From Bacteroidia bacterium (lineage in GTDB: Bacteria; Bacteroidota; Bacteroidia; Bacteroidales; UBA932): 13,143 nt of DNA. The stretch lies in NCBI GenBank assembly GCA_021153285.1, contig JAGKTT010000051.1, positions 1-13,143 on the forward strand, given 5' to 3'. The translations under genes and the position numbers were made by a program. A model generated the notes under the pieces. That model was not told the origin of the DNA and ran no database searches. It saw only the letters and a program-made list of their open reading frames with translations. Below, piece by piece: positions 4,210 through 11,511 of the stretch (position 1 is its first letter; each line of letters begins with the position of its first letter).

Positions 4210-6084
4210 TTATTCGATATCGATTCTCTGCACCTCATCCACACCATCTATGGCCCCTATGCTGTTCATTGCTATCTGCAGTTCGTGCATAGAATGGACA
4301 GCAAAGTCGATGGTACATACGCCGATATTATCCGCAGTCTCAGTCTTGAGTCCGGTCATCGAGAGATGAAGCTTTTCCGTAATGCAATCCACCAGATCGC
4401 TCAGCAGATGATAGCGGTCGATTGCGCGTACACTGATGCGTACAGGATATAAACAAGAGCACTCATCCTCGAAATTGACTGCTACAATGGAATCACCGTG
4501 CTGGGAAGCAAGACGGATAGCTGTCTGACAGTTTCTCTTATGAATCTGAGTAGATCCGTCAGGATTCTTGAATCCAATGACCTCATCTCCCGGAAGCGGG
4601 TGACAATGAGGGCACCTGACGAAACCGCATTTGGTTTTATGAGAAATATATGCACTTATATACTTGCGTGCCTTGTAGGTCAATACGTGATCGATCCAGT
4701 CCTGCTGAGGCTCAGCAGTCTCACTTGTTCCGATCTCCACGCAATCCCCTCGTCTGAGGACTGTCTTTACAGAAGAAAGCTTGCCGTTGATACGGGCATA
4801 GTGGGCGTGCAGACCTATATTGCTATGTATTTCGAAGGCAAAGTCAATGGCTGTCGCACCCTTCGGAAGAATAATGCATTTTCCCTTAGGAGTAAAAACC
4901 ATAATATCGTCATAATAGAATGACGATGTCACGCCATCCATAAACTCCATACCGTCCTCCGGATCCGCCATTTCCTTCAGGATTTCATTGAACTTATCCA
5001 ACCAGGCCTGTATGTTCTCGTCAGTTCGTTCTGCAGCACATCCCAGACGGCCGTTGCGGACCATTCTTTCGGAAGAAATATGAAGTTCTTCCCATTTTCC
5101 TTTTTCGTTCAACAGCTTGACCTGAAAGCTCTGGTAACCGTTTTCCTTAGGCGCATCGATGTAATTGGACACACTTCCCGGACGTTCCTTGAATGCATCG
5201 GTAAGAATGGAATATATGCGAAGACTCGTATCCTTTTCTGACCAATCTTCCAGATTCTGATACACTACCCTCACATAATATTTGGTATCTACGTGAGCAA
5301 AATCACAGCCCTTTGAATGCATCTTCATCCAGATGCTGTACGGTTTACGATAACGCACCTCTGTGCGAGCCTTGATTCCGCCAGCTGCAAGAAGGCTTTC
5401 GATCTTGGACGTAAAGGCATTGATATGAGGACGCTCCGCATCGAATTCCTCGGCAAGAAGTCTTTCCAGAAGGGAATACTCACGAGGACAACGATATCTG
5501 AACGAAAGATTTTCCAACTCAGTCTTTACGTGATAAAGTCCCAGACGATTAGCCAGAGGAGCATAGAAATAGTCGGTTTCTCCGGCTATCTTCATCTGCT
5601 TGTCTGGGCGCATACTGTCAAGAGTACGCATATTATGCAGACGGTCAGCGAGCTTGATAAGAAGAGCGCGGACATCATACTGCATAGATGCCAGAATCTG
5701 ACGGAAATTATCTATCTGCTTGGATTGCACATACTTATCCTTCTTTTCCTTGGTAACTACTCCTACAAGAAAAGCCACTTCATCACCGAAGCGTTCACGG
5801 ATATCTTCTATAGTATAGTCGGTATCTTCCACCACATCGTGAAGGAAGGCAGCGATAACAGGATCGGCCCCAAGTTCAAGTTCCTCCGCAACAATACGGG
5901 CAACATTTACCGGATGGATGATATAAGGCTCACCCGACTTACGTTTCTGAGGGCTGTGAGCCTCGCGAGCAAACTCGAAAGCGGCACGCAGCCTGTCAAT
6001 ATTTTTCTGGTCCTCCTTTGAGGACATCTTCTCAAACAGCTCATCGGCACTGGCCTGAATCAGAGCATCATAGTTAGTTTCCAT
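4210..6084 (-). CDS. RelA/SpoT-family (p)ppGpp protein, hydrolase-type with degenerate synthetase domain
   Basis: A 624-aa RSH protein, shorter than the usual 700-750. The N-terminal HD hydrolase domain is intact: H57 (IIHP), H82 D83 E86 D87 (LHDVVEDT), D147 and N151 (LADRLHNM). The synthetase domain (about 235-365) keeps R244, K254, GYQS (316-319) and E333. Aligned without gaps to the streptococcal enzyme, however, the metal-binding Asp264 position is T267, the invariant His of GYxSxH is Q321, and QIRT reads HISS (335-338). TGS (about 393-460), a Cys/His zinc-finger-like segment (C486, C491, C494, H515, C519) and a C-terminal ACT domain (about 545-624) follow. By inference this is a (p)ppGpp hydrolase with little or no synthesis; another synthetase would be elsewhere. 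It starts about 71 bp after pepP on the same strand. Confidence 0.93.
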   Translation of the reverse strand: METNYDALIQASADELFEKMSSKEDQKNIDRLRAAFEFAREAHSPQKRKSGEPYIIHPVNVARIVAEELELGADPVIAAFLHDVVEDTDYTIEDIRERFGDEVAFLVGVVTKEKKDKYVQSKQIDNFRQILASMQYDVRALLIKLADRLHNMRTLDSMRPDKQMKIAGETDYFYAPLANRLGLYHVKTELENLSFRYRCPREYSLLERLLAEEFDAERPHINAFTSKIESLLAAGGIKARTEVRYRKPYSIWMKMHSKGCDFAHVDTKYYVRVVYQNLEDWSEKDTSLRIYSILTDAFKERPGSVSNYIDAPKENGYQSFQVKLLNEKGKWEELHISSERMVRNGRLGCAAERTDENIQAWLDKFNEILKEMADPEDGMEFMDGVTSSFYYDDIMVFTPKGKCIILPKGATAIDFAFEIHSNIGLHAHYARINGKLSSVKTVLRRGDCVEIGTSETAEPQQDWIDHVLTYKARKYISAYISHKTKCGFVRCPHCHPLPGDEVIGFKNPDGSTQIHKRNCQTAIRLASQHGDSIVAVNFEDECSCLYPVRISVRAIDRYHLLSDLVDCITEKLHLSMTGLKTETADNIGVCTIDFAVHSMHELQIAMNSIGAIDGVDEVQRIDIE

Positions 6085-6155
6085 AGGTCAAAAAGACGAA
6101 TAAGGAGTCTAAGTTATGAAAAAAAACTATCGATTGTTCTTATCAGACCGACTTT

Positions 6156-7973
6156 TTATATCGGAGCCGTCTTAAACCGCAGCCAGGCCGCCGTTTCCGG
6201 TGGCAGAAGGGATGACAGAGTACGGTAGACCCTTTCATTGTAAGCATTCAGCCAGGCAACAGCTTCAGGTCCAAGAATATCCTTAACAACGGCAGAAGTG
6301 TCGATATGACAGCAGGTCAATGTCTCGAATTCCAGCCAGTCACCGAATTCGCTTGTTCCAGCCTCTTTGCAAAGTACAATATTTTCGTGTCTGATGCCGT
6401 GCATTCCTTCCCTGTAGAGTCCCGGTTCATTGGAAGTCACCATTCCCGGAAGAAGGGGCTGAGGATTGTATTGATACCTGATGGACTGCGGTCCTTCGTG
6501 GACGCAGAGATAATATCCGATGCCGTGACCTGTCCCGTGACCGAAATTTCGCTTCGCTTTCCAAAGAGGCATTCGAGCCAATGCATCGATCTGGCAGCCG
6601 GCAGTTCCTCGAGGGAAAACTGCCATTGACAGATCGATCATTCCTTTGAGGACCAATGTATAATCCTCCTTTTCCAGATCAGTGCAGTCTCCCATTGGCA
6701 CCGTTCTGGTAATATCTGTAGTTCCTGTCAGATATTGTCCGCCCGAATCCACAAGATAAAGGCCGTAAGGACGTATTACCGCAGAGCCCTCGCGAGGGGT
6801 AGAATAATGCGGCAGAGCCGCACCTGGCCCATAAGCCGATATATTCTCGAAGCTGTTCCCCCTGTACCCTGGAATCTCGCTGCGGAAGGCGGTAAGGCGC
6901 TCGGAAGCCTCCCATTCATCCACTTCCCTGCCGGAAGCCACCTCAGTCTCAAGCCAATGAAGGAAGCGCTCCATCGCCACACCGTCGTCAATATATGTCT
7001 GTCTCATACCGACAATTTCAGAAGCAGTCTTGACAGATTTTTCAAGTATTACCGGAGAAGTTCCACAAACAACAGATTCCGATGAGAAACAATCACTTAT
7101 GTATTTATACACATTGGCATTAAGTGTAGAAGGATCAATGAAGATCACCCCGGAGTCGGCATCTTCACCGAAATCAGACAATGCAAAGAACACTGCATCA
7201 TAGTCTTCGACATCCACTCCATCCATTCTGAGCTCCTCAAAGCTGTCGAGAGTATCAGGATCAAGTTCGGAATCCACCACCGACTTCTTCACAAACCACT
7301 TCACATAATCCTGAGATACAAGCAGATAGGAAATCACCAAAGGATTATATTCGATATCGCTGCCACGTACATTGAGCATCCAGGCCACCTCATCCAGAGA
7401 CGAAAGGAGCACCTTGTCATATCCCTGTACGAGCATCCACTTCCTTAGCCAGGAAATCTTGTCCGCTCTAGGTATTCCTCCGAAGCACTCCACATCCAGG
7501 GTCGTAACCGGAGTTACCGGAATCTGCGGCCTGTCCGTCCAAAGTTCCTGCAGCAGATCGGGAACATCCACGACCAGACCTCCATCCCCAAGAGCATTTT
7601 CCAGTTCCCGTACTGCACTTACCGGCTGGCAAAGTCCATCGACAGCCACAACGCGAGCCTTATCGGACAGCCACTCGGGAATCAGAACAGCACCCGGAAC
7701 ACGTGTCTTATGGAGTTCCACACCGCTGCCTTCCAGCTGATCCAGAGCCTGAATGAAATATCTTGAATCGGTCCAAAGTCCGGCGTGGTCTGCAGTCACC
7801 ACCACATCGCCCGCCTCACCGGTGAATCCGGTCAGCCACTCCACCTGCTTCCACCTCGGAGCCGGATATTCGCTGCTATGAGGGTCGGAACCTGTCACTA
7901 CAACGGCATCCCAACCATTGTCGGCCATCATATTTCTGAGAGCCTCGATTCTTTCTGCAAAGATGTTTCCCAT
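6156..7973 (-). CDS. pepP: Xaa-Pro aminopeptidase (M24B, aminopeptidase P type)
   Basis: A 605-aa three-domain aminopeptidase P of the long (XPNPEP1-like) kind, removing N-terminal residues that precede proline. Two creatinase-like domains occupy roughly 1-155 and 160-310. The pita-bread catalytic domain runs from about 315 to 540, with a C-terminal extension after WLEFETLT (546-553). The five expected metal ligands are present: D409 (LVDSGGQY), D420 (TTDITRT), H483 (GHGTGHGIG), E516 (NEPG) and E530 (RHEN). The conserved H389 (LPHYST) is also there. No signal peptide is seen, so it is probably cytoplasmic. It begins 86 bp after hemW; that gap holds a perfect palindrome. The symbol is by family only. 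Confidence 0.95.
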   Translation of the reverse strand: MGNIFAERIEALRNMMADNGWDAVVVTGSDPHSSEYPAPRWKQVEWLTGFTGEAGDVVVTADHAGLWTDSRYFIQALDQLEGSGVELHKTRVPGAVLIPEWLSDKARVVAVDGLCQPVSAVRELENALGDGGLVVDVPDLLQELWTDRPQIPVTPVTTLDVECFGGIPRADKISWLRKWMLVQGYDKVLLSSLDEVAWMLNVRGSDIEYNPLVISYLLVSQDYVKWFVKKSVVDSELDPDTLDSFEELRMDGVDVEDYDAVFFALSDFGEDADSGVIFIDPSTLNANVYKYISDCFSSESVVCGTSPVILEKSVKTASEIVGMRQTYIDDGVAMERFLHWLETEVASGREVDEWEASERLTAFRSEIPGYRGNSFENISAYGPGAALPHYSTPREGSAVIRPYGLYLVDSGGQYLTGTTDITRTVPMGDCTDLEKEDYTLVLKGMIDLSMAVFPRGTAGCQIDALARMPLWKAKRNFGHGTGHGIGYYLCVHEGPQSIRYQYNPQPLLPGMVTSNEPGLYREGMHGIRHENIVLCKEAGTSEFGDWLEFETLTCCHIDTSAVVKDILGPEAVAWLNAYNERVYRTLSSLLPPETAAWLRFKTAPI

Positions 7974-7999
7974 AATCTGTTTATAATTAGAAGGTTATG

Positions 8000-8035
8000 C
8001 TGAATCACCTGCGGCAGATGGAGCAGGTGATTCAG
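8000..8035. repeat. Perfect 13-bp palindromic repeat between hemW and pepP
   Basis: CTGAATCACCTGC (8000-8012), a 10-nt loop and GCAGGTGATTCAG (8023-8035) form a perfect stem. No T-tract follows on either strand, so it is not a standard terminator. A near copy at 3992-4022 shows it is a repeated motif, possibly REP-like. It lies between the hemW stop and the pepP start. Confidence 0.8.
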
Positions 8036-8059
8036 AGCAAATCATTGCTGATCTGCGAC

Positions 8060-9241
8060 TTACACAATATCTGCAATTATACTATCGGACACGAAGAAGC
8101 GGCTTTCCGGAATACGGATCCTGCCACCTGCCAATCGTACAAGCGAGCCGCCTTCAATTGCCCTTGCCAAAGCCTGCGGATCACAATATTCCTCGAGAAA
8201 GGCAGCATTGATTCCCTCGGAAGTCCTCAACGCCAGCATTATCTTCTCCAATATCAGTTGTTCGTCATCCAATATTTCACTCTCCTGCACCGACAGCGGA
8301 TCGACGATATATGCCTGAAGATCAGGCCGGTTCCACTGGCGAAGAGGTCGTTTCACAAGTGTATTGCATTGGCATCGGCTCATATCACTGAAACTATGAG
8401 CACCCGGTCCGAATCCCACATACGGAATATGTTTCCAATATGCTGAATTATGTACGGCCTCATAGCCCGGCTGAGCAAAATTGGATATCTCATAATGATG
8501 GTATCCGGCTCTGACCAAAGCTTCACAAAGCATCGAATACTGTCGTTCGCAAAGTTCATCCGAAGCTTCTTCAAACCGTCCCTTCTCGACCAGACGTGCC
8601 AGCATACTGCCCGGCTCTACAGAAAGCTGATATGCAGAAATATGCTGGGGCCGCCTACCGGAAGGAGATATCTCCAATACGTCTTTCAGAGTATCCTTCC
8701 ACTGATTATTACTTAATTGTGGTAGTCCAAAGATAAGATCTACGCTGATATTCCGCACTCCTGCATTTTCCAGTATCGCATAGGCTTCCCTCGCTACGGC
8801 AGCACTATGCCTGCGGTTCATAAATTTCAATATCCCGTCATCAAACGACTGAACTCCCATACTGATACGGTTCACACCCAAATCCAGAAGTCCCCTTACA
8901 TAATCCTCCCCTTTATCGACTATATCTTCCGGATTTACTTCGACAGTAAACTCATCATAGGGACCGCCGTGGCCGCACTCACGCAAGGCCTCAAGCAATC
9001 GTTCAAAAACATAGAGAGGCAGCACCGACGGGGTGCCACCTCCTATATATAATGTATTTGCATCGTCTGTGATTTCCTGTCCACGCGCCTTCACCTCTGC
9101 TACAAGAGCATCGGCATATTGTCCGAAAAGTTCTTCCTGCTTTCTTTCATTCTCAGCTCCGCGGCATTTCGCAGCCACCTCCGAATAGAAGTCGCAATAT
9201 GTGCAGAAACTCCTGCAGAATGGAATGTGGACATAGATCAC
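8060..9241 (-). CDS. hemW: Radical SAM haem chaperone HemW
   Basis: A 393-aa radical SAM protein of the coproporphyrinogen-oxidase-like family. The protein begins directly at the family block MIYVHIPFCRSFCTYCDFYS, with cluster cysteines C9, C13 and C16. The extra Cys of HemN (CxxxCxxCxC) is absent and F stands in its place. That points to HemW, a haem carrier/insertion chaperone, rather than the oxygen-independent oxidase. LYIGGGTPS (64-72) is the SAM-binding GGE-like region, and NRISMGVQSFD and SVDLIFGLP are typical. The start is GTG (9239-9241), because the motif begins right there and the upstream gene ends only 3 nt before it. This arrangement suggests translational coupling with the coiled-coil protein gene. 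Older annotations would call it hemN. Confidence 0.93.
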   Translation of the reverse strand: MIYVHIPFCRSFCTYCDFYSEVAAKCRGAENERKQEELFGQYADALVAEVKARGQEITDDANTLYIGGGTPSVLPLYVFERLLEALRECGHGGPYDEFTVEVNPEDIVDKGEDYVRGLLDLGVNRISMGVQSFDDGILKFMNRRHSAAVAREAYAILENAGVRNISVDLIFGLPQLSNNQWKDTLKDVLEISPSGRRPQHISAYQLSVEPGSMLARLVEKGRFEEASDELCERQYSMLCEALVRAGYHHYEISNFAQPGYEAVHNSAYWKHIPYVGFGPGAHSFSDMSRCQCNTLVKRPLRQWNRPDLQAYIVDPLSVQESEILDDEQLILEKIMLALRTSEGINAAFLEEYCDPQALARAIEGGSLVRLAGGRIRIPESRFFVSDSIIADIV

Positions 9242-9244
9242 GGC

Positions 9245-10108
9245 TTATCGGAGCATCAGCTCAGCTGATCCGAGGCGTGTCTGTTCTGTGTAGGCCTCGA
9301 CTGTGTAGATACCCTTGACATAGCCTGTGATGTCGTTGAGATAGATGCTGAGTTCCACCTCCTTGCCCTGATAGTCCACCTCACGGGAAGCAGAACAGAT
9401 CATAGGCTCTCCGTTCACCTCAAATGTCCTCTGACTGTCATTGGTGAGAAGAATACCATCCGGTCCCTTGACTCTGATATATACTCTCACCGGACCCTTA
9501 GGAGCAAGATCGTTCTCTACAAGGCTGAGACTTGTAAGTAGCCTTACGACACGGCTGCTACGGTCTGTAACCTTATCCGAAGCATTGTAGGCCTCTATTC
9601 TGATTCCACGTGCCTTGATTACCGATCCTGCAGCTACCTGTCCCGAGAGGTTCTCCACCTCCTTGCTCAGCTCCTGCTGCTTTCTTCTGCTCTCAGCTGC
9701 CTCGCGACGTGCTGCTGCCGCATCTGCTGTCAGCTGCTTGTTCAATGTATTGAGGGAGTCGATCTGAACGATATAATTCCTCATAATGCTTCTGAGGGTA
9801 CCGAGTTCCTTCTCATACTGACGGATCTTGCTGCGGTTTGTTGCCTCGGTCTTAGTGATCTTTTCGATCAGCATCTGCACCTCGAGGCGTGACGAATCCA
9901 GCTGAAGATTGATATCATCATAGTCCGAAGACAATGTAGCGTAATCGTTCTGAAGGGCGATCATCTGCTCTGTCAGCTCCTCTTTTTCCATTGTAAGGTC
10001 TTTCACCAAAGATGATTTCTGGTACCAGATGTATGCAAGGGTACCGGCCAGAAGCACGGCTACCGCGATCAAGGCATACATAACTTTCTTCAAGTTCTGC
10101 TCTTCCAT
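9245..10108 (-). CDS. Single-pass membrane protein with long coiled coil, function unknown
   Basis: A 287-aa protein. A short cytoplasmic N-terminus is followed by one membrane helix (about 9-28). A heptad-rich, charged coiled coil runs from about 33 to 158 (many Leu, Glu, Lys; segments such as ARREAAESRRKQQELSKEVE). The C-terminal domain (about 160-287) looks beta-rich, with RVYIRVKGPDGILLTND and VELSIYLNDITGYVKGIYTV. I recall similar proteins in Bacteroidales genomes, usually annotated as hypothetical. I cannot name a function. The membrane anchor and the predicted soluble C-terminal part suggest an envelope or scaffold role, which is inference. It is 3 nt from hemW and has a divergent promoter region upstream. 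Confidence 0.85.
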   Translation of the reverse strand: MEEQNLKKVMYALIAVAVLLAGTLAYIWYQKSSLVKDLTMEKEELTEQMIALQNDYATLSSDYDDINLQLDSSRLEVQMLIEKITKTEATNRSKIRQYEKELGTLRSIMRNYIVQIDSLNTLNKQLTADAAAARREAAESRRKQQELSKEVENLSGQVAAGSVIKARGIRIEAYNASDKVTDRSSRVVRLLTSLSLVENDLAPKGPVRVYIRVKGPDGILLTNDSQRTFEVNGEPMICSASREVDYQGKEVELSIYLNDITGYVKGIYTVEAYTEQTRLGSAELMLR

Positions 10109-10117
10109 TTCCTTATT

Positions 10118-10174
10118 TTTGTAGAGTTATTATTAGCAATATCTTTGCAAAGATAGCAAAATAGTATATATTTG
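10118..10174 (+). promoter_or_regulatory. Tandem promoter of the 154-aa membrane protein gene
   Basis: TTTG (10144-10147), a 19-nt spacer and TATATTTG (10167-10174) exactly match the Bacteroidota promoter pattern. The same TTTG is also the end of an upstream -7 element TATCTTTG (10140-10147), which has its own TTTG at 10118-10121 (spacer 18). Two overlapping plus-strand promoters are therefore possible. The main predicted start is near 10180, about 30 nt before the ATG at 10213. Confidence 0.8.
10148..10155 (-). promoter_or_regulatory. -7 element for the coiled-coil protein-hemW operon
   Basis: On the minus strand TATCTTTG (10148-10155) fits TAnnTTTG and would give a 5' UTR of about 30-35 nt before the ATG at 10108. 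No good -33 element is seen at the expected distance. It is part of the perfect palindrome ATCTTTGCAAAGAT (10141-10154), so it mirrors the plus-strand -7 element. Confidence 0.6.
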
Positions 10175-10212
10175 TATGTAGGTTGAATCATTAATGCTGC
10201 AAATTCAATGCT

Positions 10213-10677
10213 ATGAAATACACAATCAGAGCAATAAAGTACTTTTTCTATTTCTCCATCATCACTACCGCCATTGTTCTGGCACTCGTCCTGATCGGCG
10301 CTGTGGAAGGAGACATCAATGAAATTTTCGAGGGCGGATATAAAGCTTTGTGGAAGATTGCCGCGTTTTTTGCAGTGATAGCTGCTGTATATCCCAAAGT
10401 GGGTTTCATCAGGCGCGAAGTTCCGCTCAGGAGAGAATGGACTGAGGTCAGAGAAGATACCATCAGCTATTTCAGGGATCGCAGATATATCCTGGAATCC
10501 GAAAACGGAGACACCGTAACCTTCCGCTGCAAGGACGTTGCTTCCAGACTGTCGAAAATGTACGAGGACAGGATAACCCTGAAGATTACTCCGGAAGGCT
10601 ATGAAATGGAGGGCCTGAGAAAAGATGTTTTGAGACTCGCCGCGGGATGGGAACACCGCCTGAGCCCTGAAGAATAG
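10213..10677 (+). CDS. Two-helix membrane protein, function unknown
   Basis: A 154-aa protein with hydrophobic segments at about 9-31 and 44-64, followed by a basic/charged C-terminal domain of about 90 residues (VREDTISYFRDRRYILESEN, then a segment with VTFRCKDVASRLSKMYEDR). It resembles small conserved Bacteroidales hypothetical proteins, but I recognise no named family. A strong promoter precedes it, and the next gene starts 38 bp downstream on the same strand, so the two are probably cotranscribed. The long open frame on the opposite strand (10090-10683) is judged a shadow, because this strand has the promoter, membrane helices and normal composition. Confidence 0.82.
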   Translation: MKYTIRAIKYFFYFSIITTAIVLALVLIGAVEGDINEIFEGGYKALWKIAAFFAVIAAVYPKVGFIRREVPLRREWTEVREDTISYFRDRRYILESENGDTVTFRCKDVASRLSKMYEDRITLKITPEGYEMEGLRKDVLRLAAGWEHRLSPEE

Positions 10678-10715
10678 GGACAAGGCTATTATATAATCCT
10701 TAAACTCAACGCTTT

Positions 10716-10934
10716 ATGAACGAGTGGAAGACAGTTGCCAAATTTGGTGATCCGATGCTTGCCAGCATCAGTCAAGGTCTGCTCGAATCCAATGGGATCA
10801 AAGCAGAAATCTATGGTGAGGTGTCCTCGTATCCGTCATTCAATGTGGCAGAGCAGAACATCGAGCTCAAGGTCAATGCCGACGATTATGAATCGGCATT
10901 GAGCATCTTGGCTGCTTCAGACAAGGCTGAGTAA
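10716..10934 (+). CDS. DUF2007 family protein
   Basis: A 72-aa protein matching DUF2007, a small domain annotated as a putative signal-transducing protein. Typical features are the start WKTVAKFGDPMLASISQGLL, the NGIKAEIYGE core and the end VNADDYESALSIL. Family members adopt a small ferredoxin-like fold; the function is unproven. It follows the 154-aa gene by 38 bp. Its last 49 bp overlap, tail to tail, the 3' end of the DUF3109 gene on the other strand. No terminator separates the two converging genes. Confidence 0.9.
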   Translation: MNEWKTVAKFGDPMLASISQGLLESNGIKAEIYGEVSSYPSFNVAEQNIELKVNADDYESALSILAASDKAE

Positions 10935-11482
10935 AAATCCTCGCCGAAATAACGTTCTATAGGTTCGCGTAAGAATTCATATACGCGGACCTTTTCTTTT
11001 TTGCCCTTGGCGAAAGCATCCTGGCAGATATGCCATCTGTGAAGGTTCAACGCTCTTGTTCCATTGCTCAGCTGAGTGATGCGGATAGGATAGAGCCAGC
11101 AGGAAATCGGCTTGCGGAAATCTCCCTTGCCCTGGAACCAGCATCTTTCCATAGAGCAGAAGCAATTGCCCTGCTCATCGAAAAGAGTGTAGGCACACTC
11201 CTCACTGCCCGGCACAAGAGGTGTAACCATATCTCCATCCCTGTCGATCTCAAAGAATCCCTTTTCGGCTACAGCTGCGCGGCCCTCCTCCGACATTATC
11301 GGAGAAAATATGTGGTAATTCTTCTCAATTGCCTCAGCCTCACATTCTTCCATCGGAGCTCCGCTGTCGCCTATCACGCAGCAGCACCCCTTGCATTTTT
11401 CATAATCGCAGGCAAAATATTCTGTCAGAATCTCTTCCGACACCAGACAATCGTCAATCTGAATTATTGTTCCGTGATACAT
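10886..11482 (-). CDS. DUF3109 Cys-rich protein
   Basis: A 198-aa protein from the ATG at 11480-11482. A TTG six codons upstream is in frame, but the family begins close to IIQIDDCLVSEEI, so the ATG is preferred. The block FACDYEKCKGCCCVIGDSGA carries the CxxxxCxxCCC cluster of this family. Later cysteines lie in CFCSMERCWFQG, SCWLYP and HICQDAF, making a metal or iron-sulfur site likely (relatives of the YkgJ CxxCxxCC group). The biochemical role is not known to me. It starts about 30 bp after the M16 gene on the same strand. Its 3' end overlaps the converging DUF2007 gene by 49 bp. Confidence 0.9.
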   Translation of the reverse strand: MYHGTIIQIDDCLVSEEILTEYFACDYEKCKGCCCVIGDSGAPMEECEAEAIEKNYHIFSPIMSEEGRAAVAEKGFFEIDRDGDMVTPLVPGSEECAYTLFDEQGNCFCSMERCWFQGKGDFRKPISCWLYPIRITQLSNGTRALNLHRWHICQDAFAKGKKEKVRVYEFLREPIERYFGEDFYSALSEAAKMLNADS

Positions 11483-11511
11483 AATATTCAAGTTTCGCAA
11501 ATTATAAACTA

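Noticed and set aside
3962..4369. 135-aa open frame on the plus strand in the gene-poor stretch
   Set aside because: More than a third of it is antisense to the RelA/SpoT 3' end. The rest resembles no family and it has no promoter element.
5317..6021. 234-aa open frame on the plus strand inside the RelA/SpoT gene
   Set aside because: Antisense to a well-conserved gene, no recognisable motif and no promoter.
6119..6126. Terminator of pepP at the T8 run on the minus strand
   Set aside because: The T-run is clear, but I found no convincing hairpin directly upstream of it.
8000..8035. Intrinsic terminator for hemW
   Set aside because: The stem is perfect, but no U-tract follows on the minus or plus strand. 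A repeated palindromic element fits better.
9181..9241. Calling the radical SAM gene hemN (oxygen-independent coproporphyrinogen oxidase)
   Set aside because: The fourth cysteine of the HemN CxxxCxxCxC motif is Phe here, which fits HemW.
10090..10683. 197-aa open frame on the minus strand
   Set aside because: It lies antisense to the 154-aa gene and overlaps the start of the coiled-coil gene. Its composition is odd (many Ser, Phe, His, Cys) and it has no family resemblance, whereas the plus strand has a consensus promoter and membrane helices.
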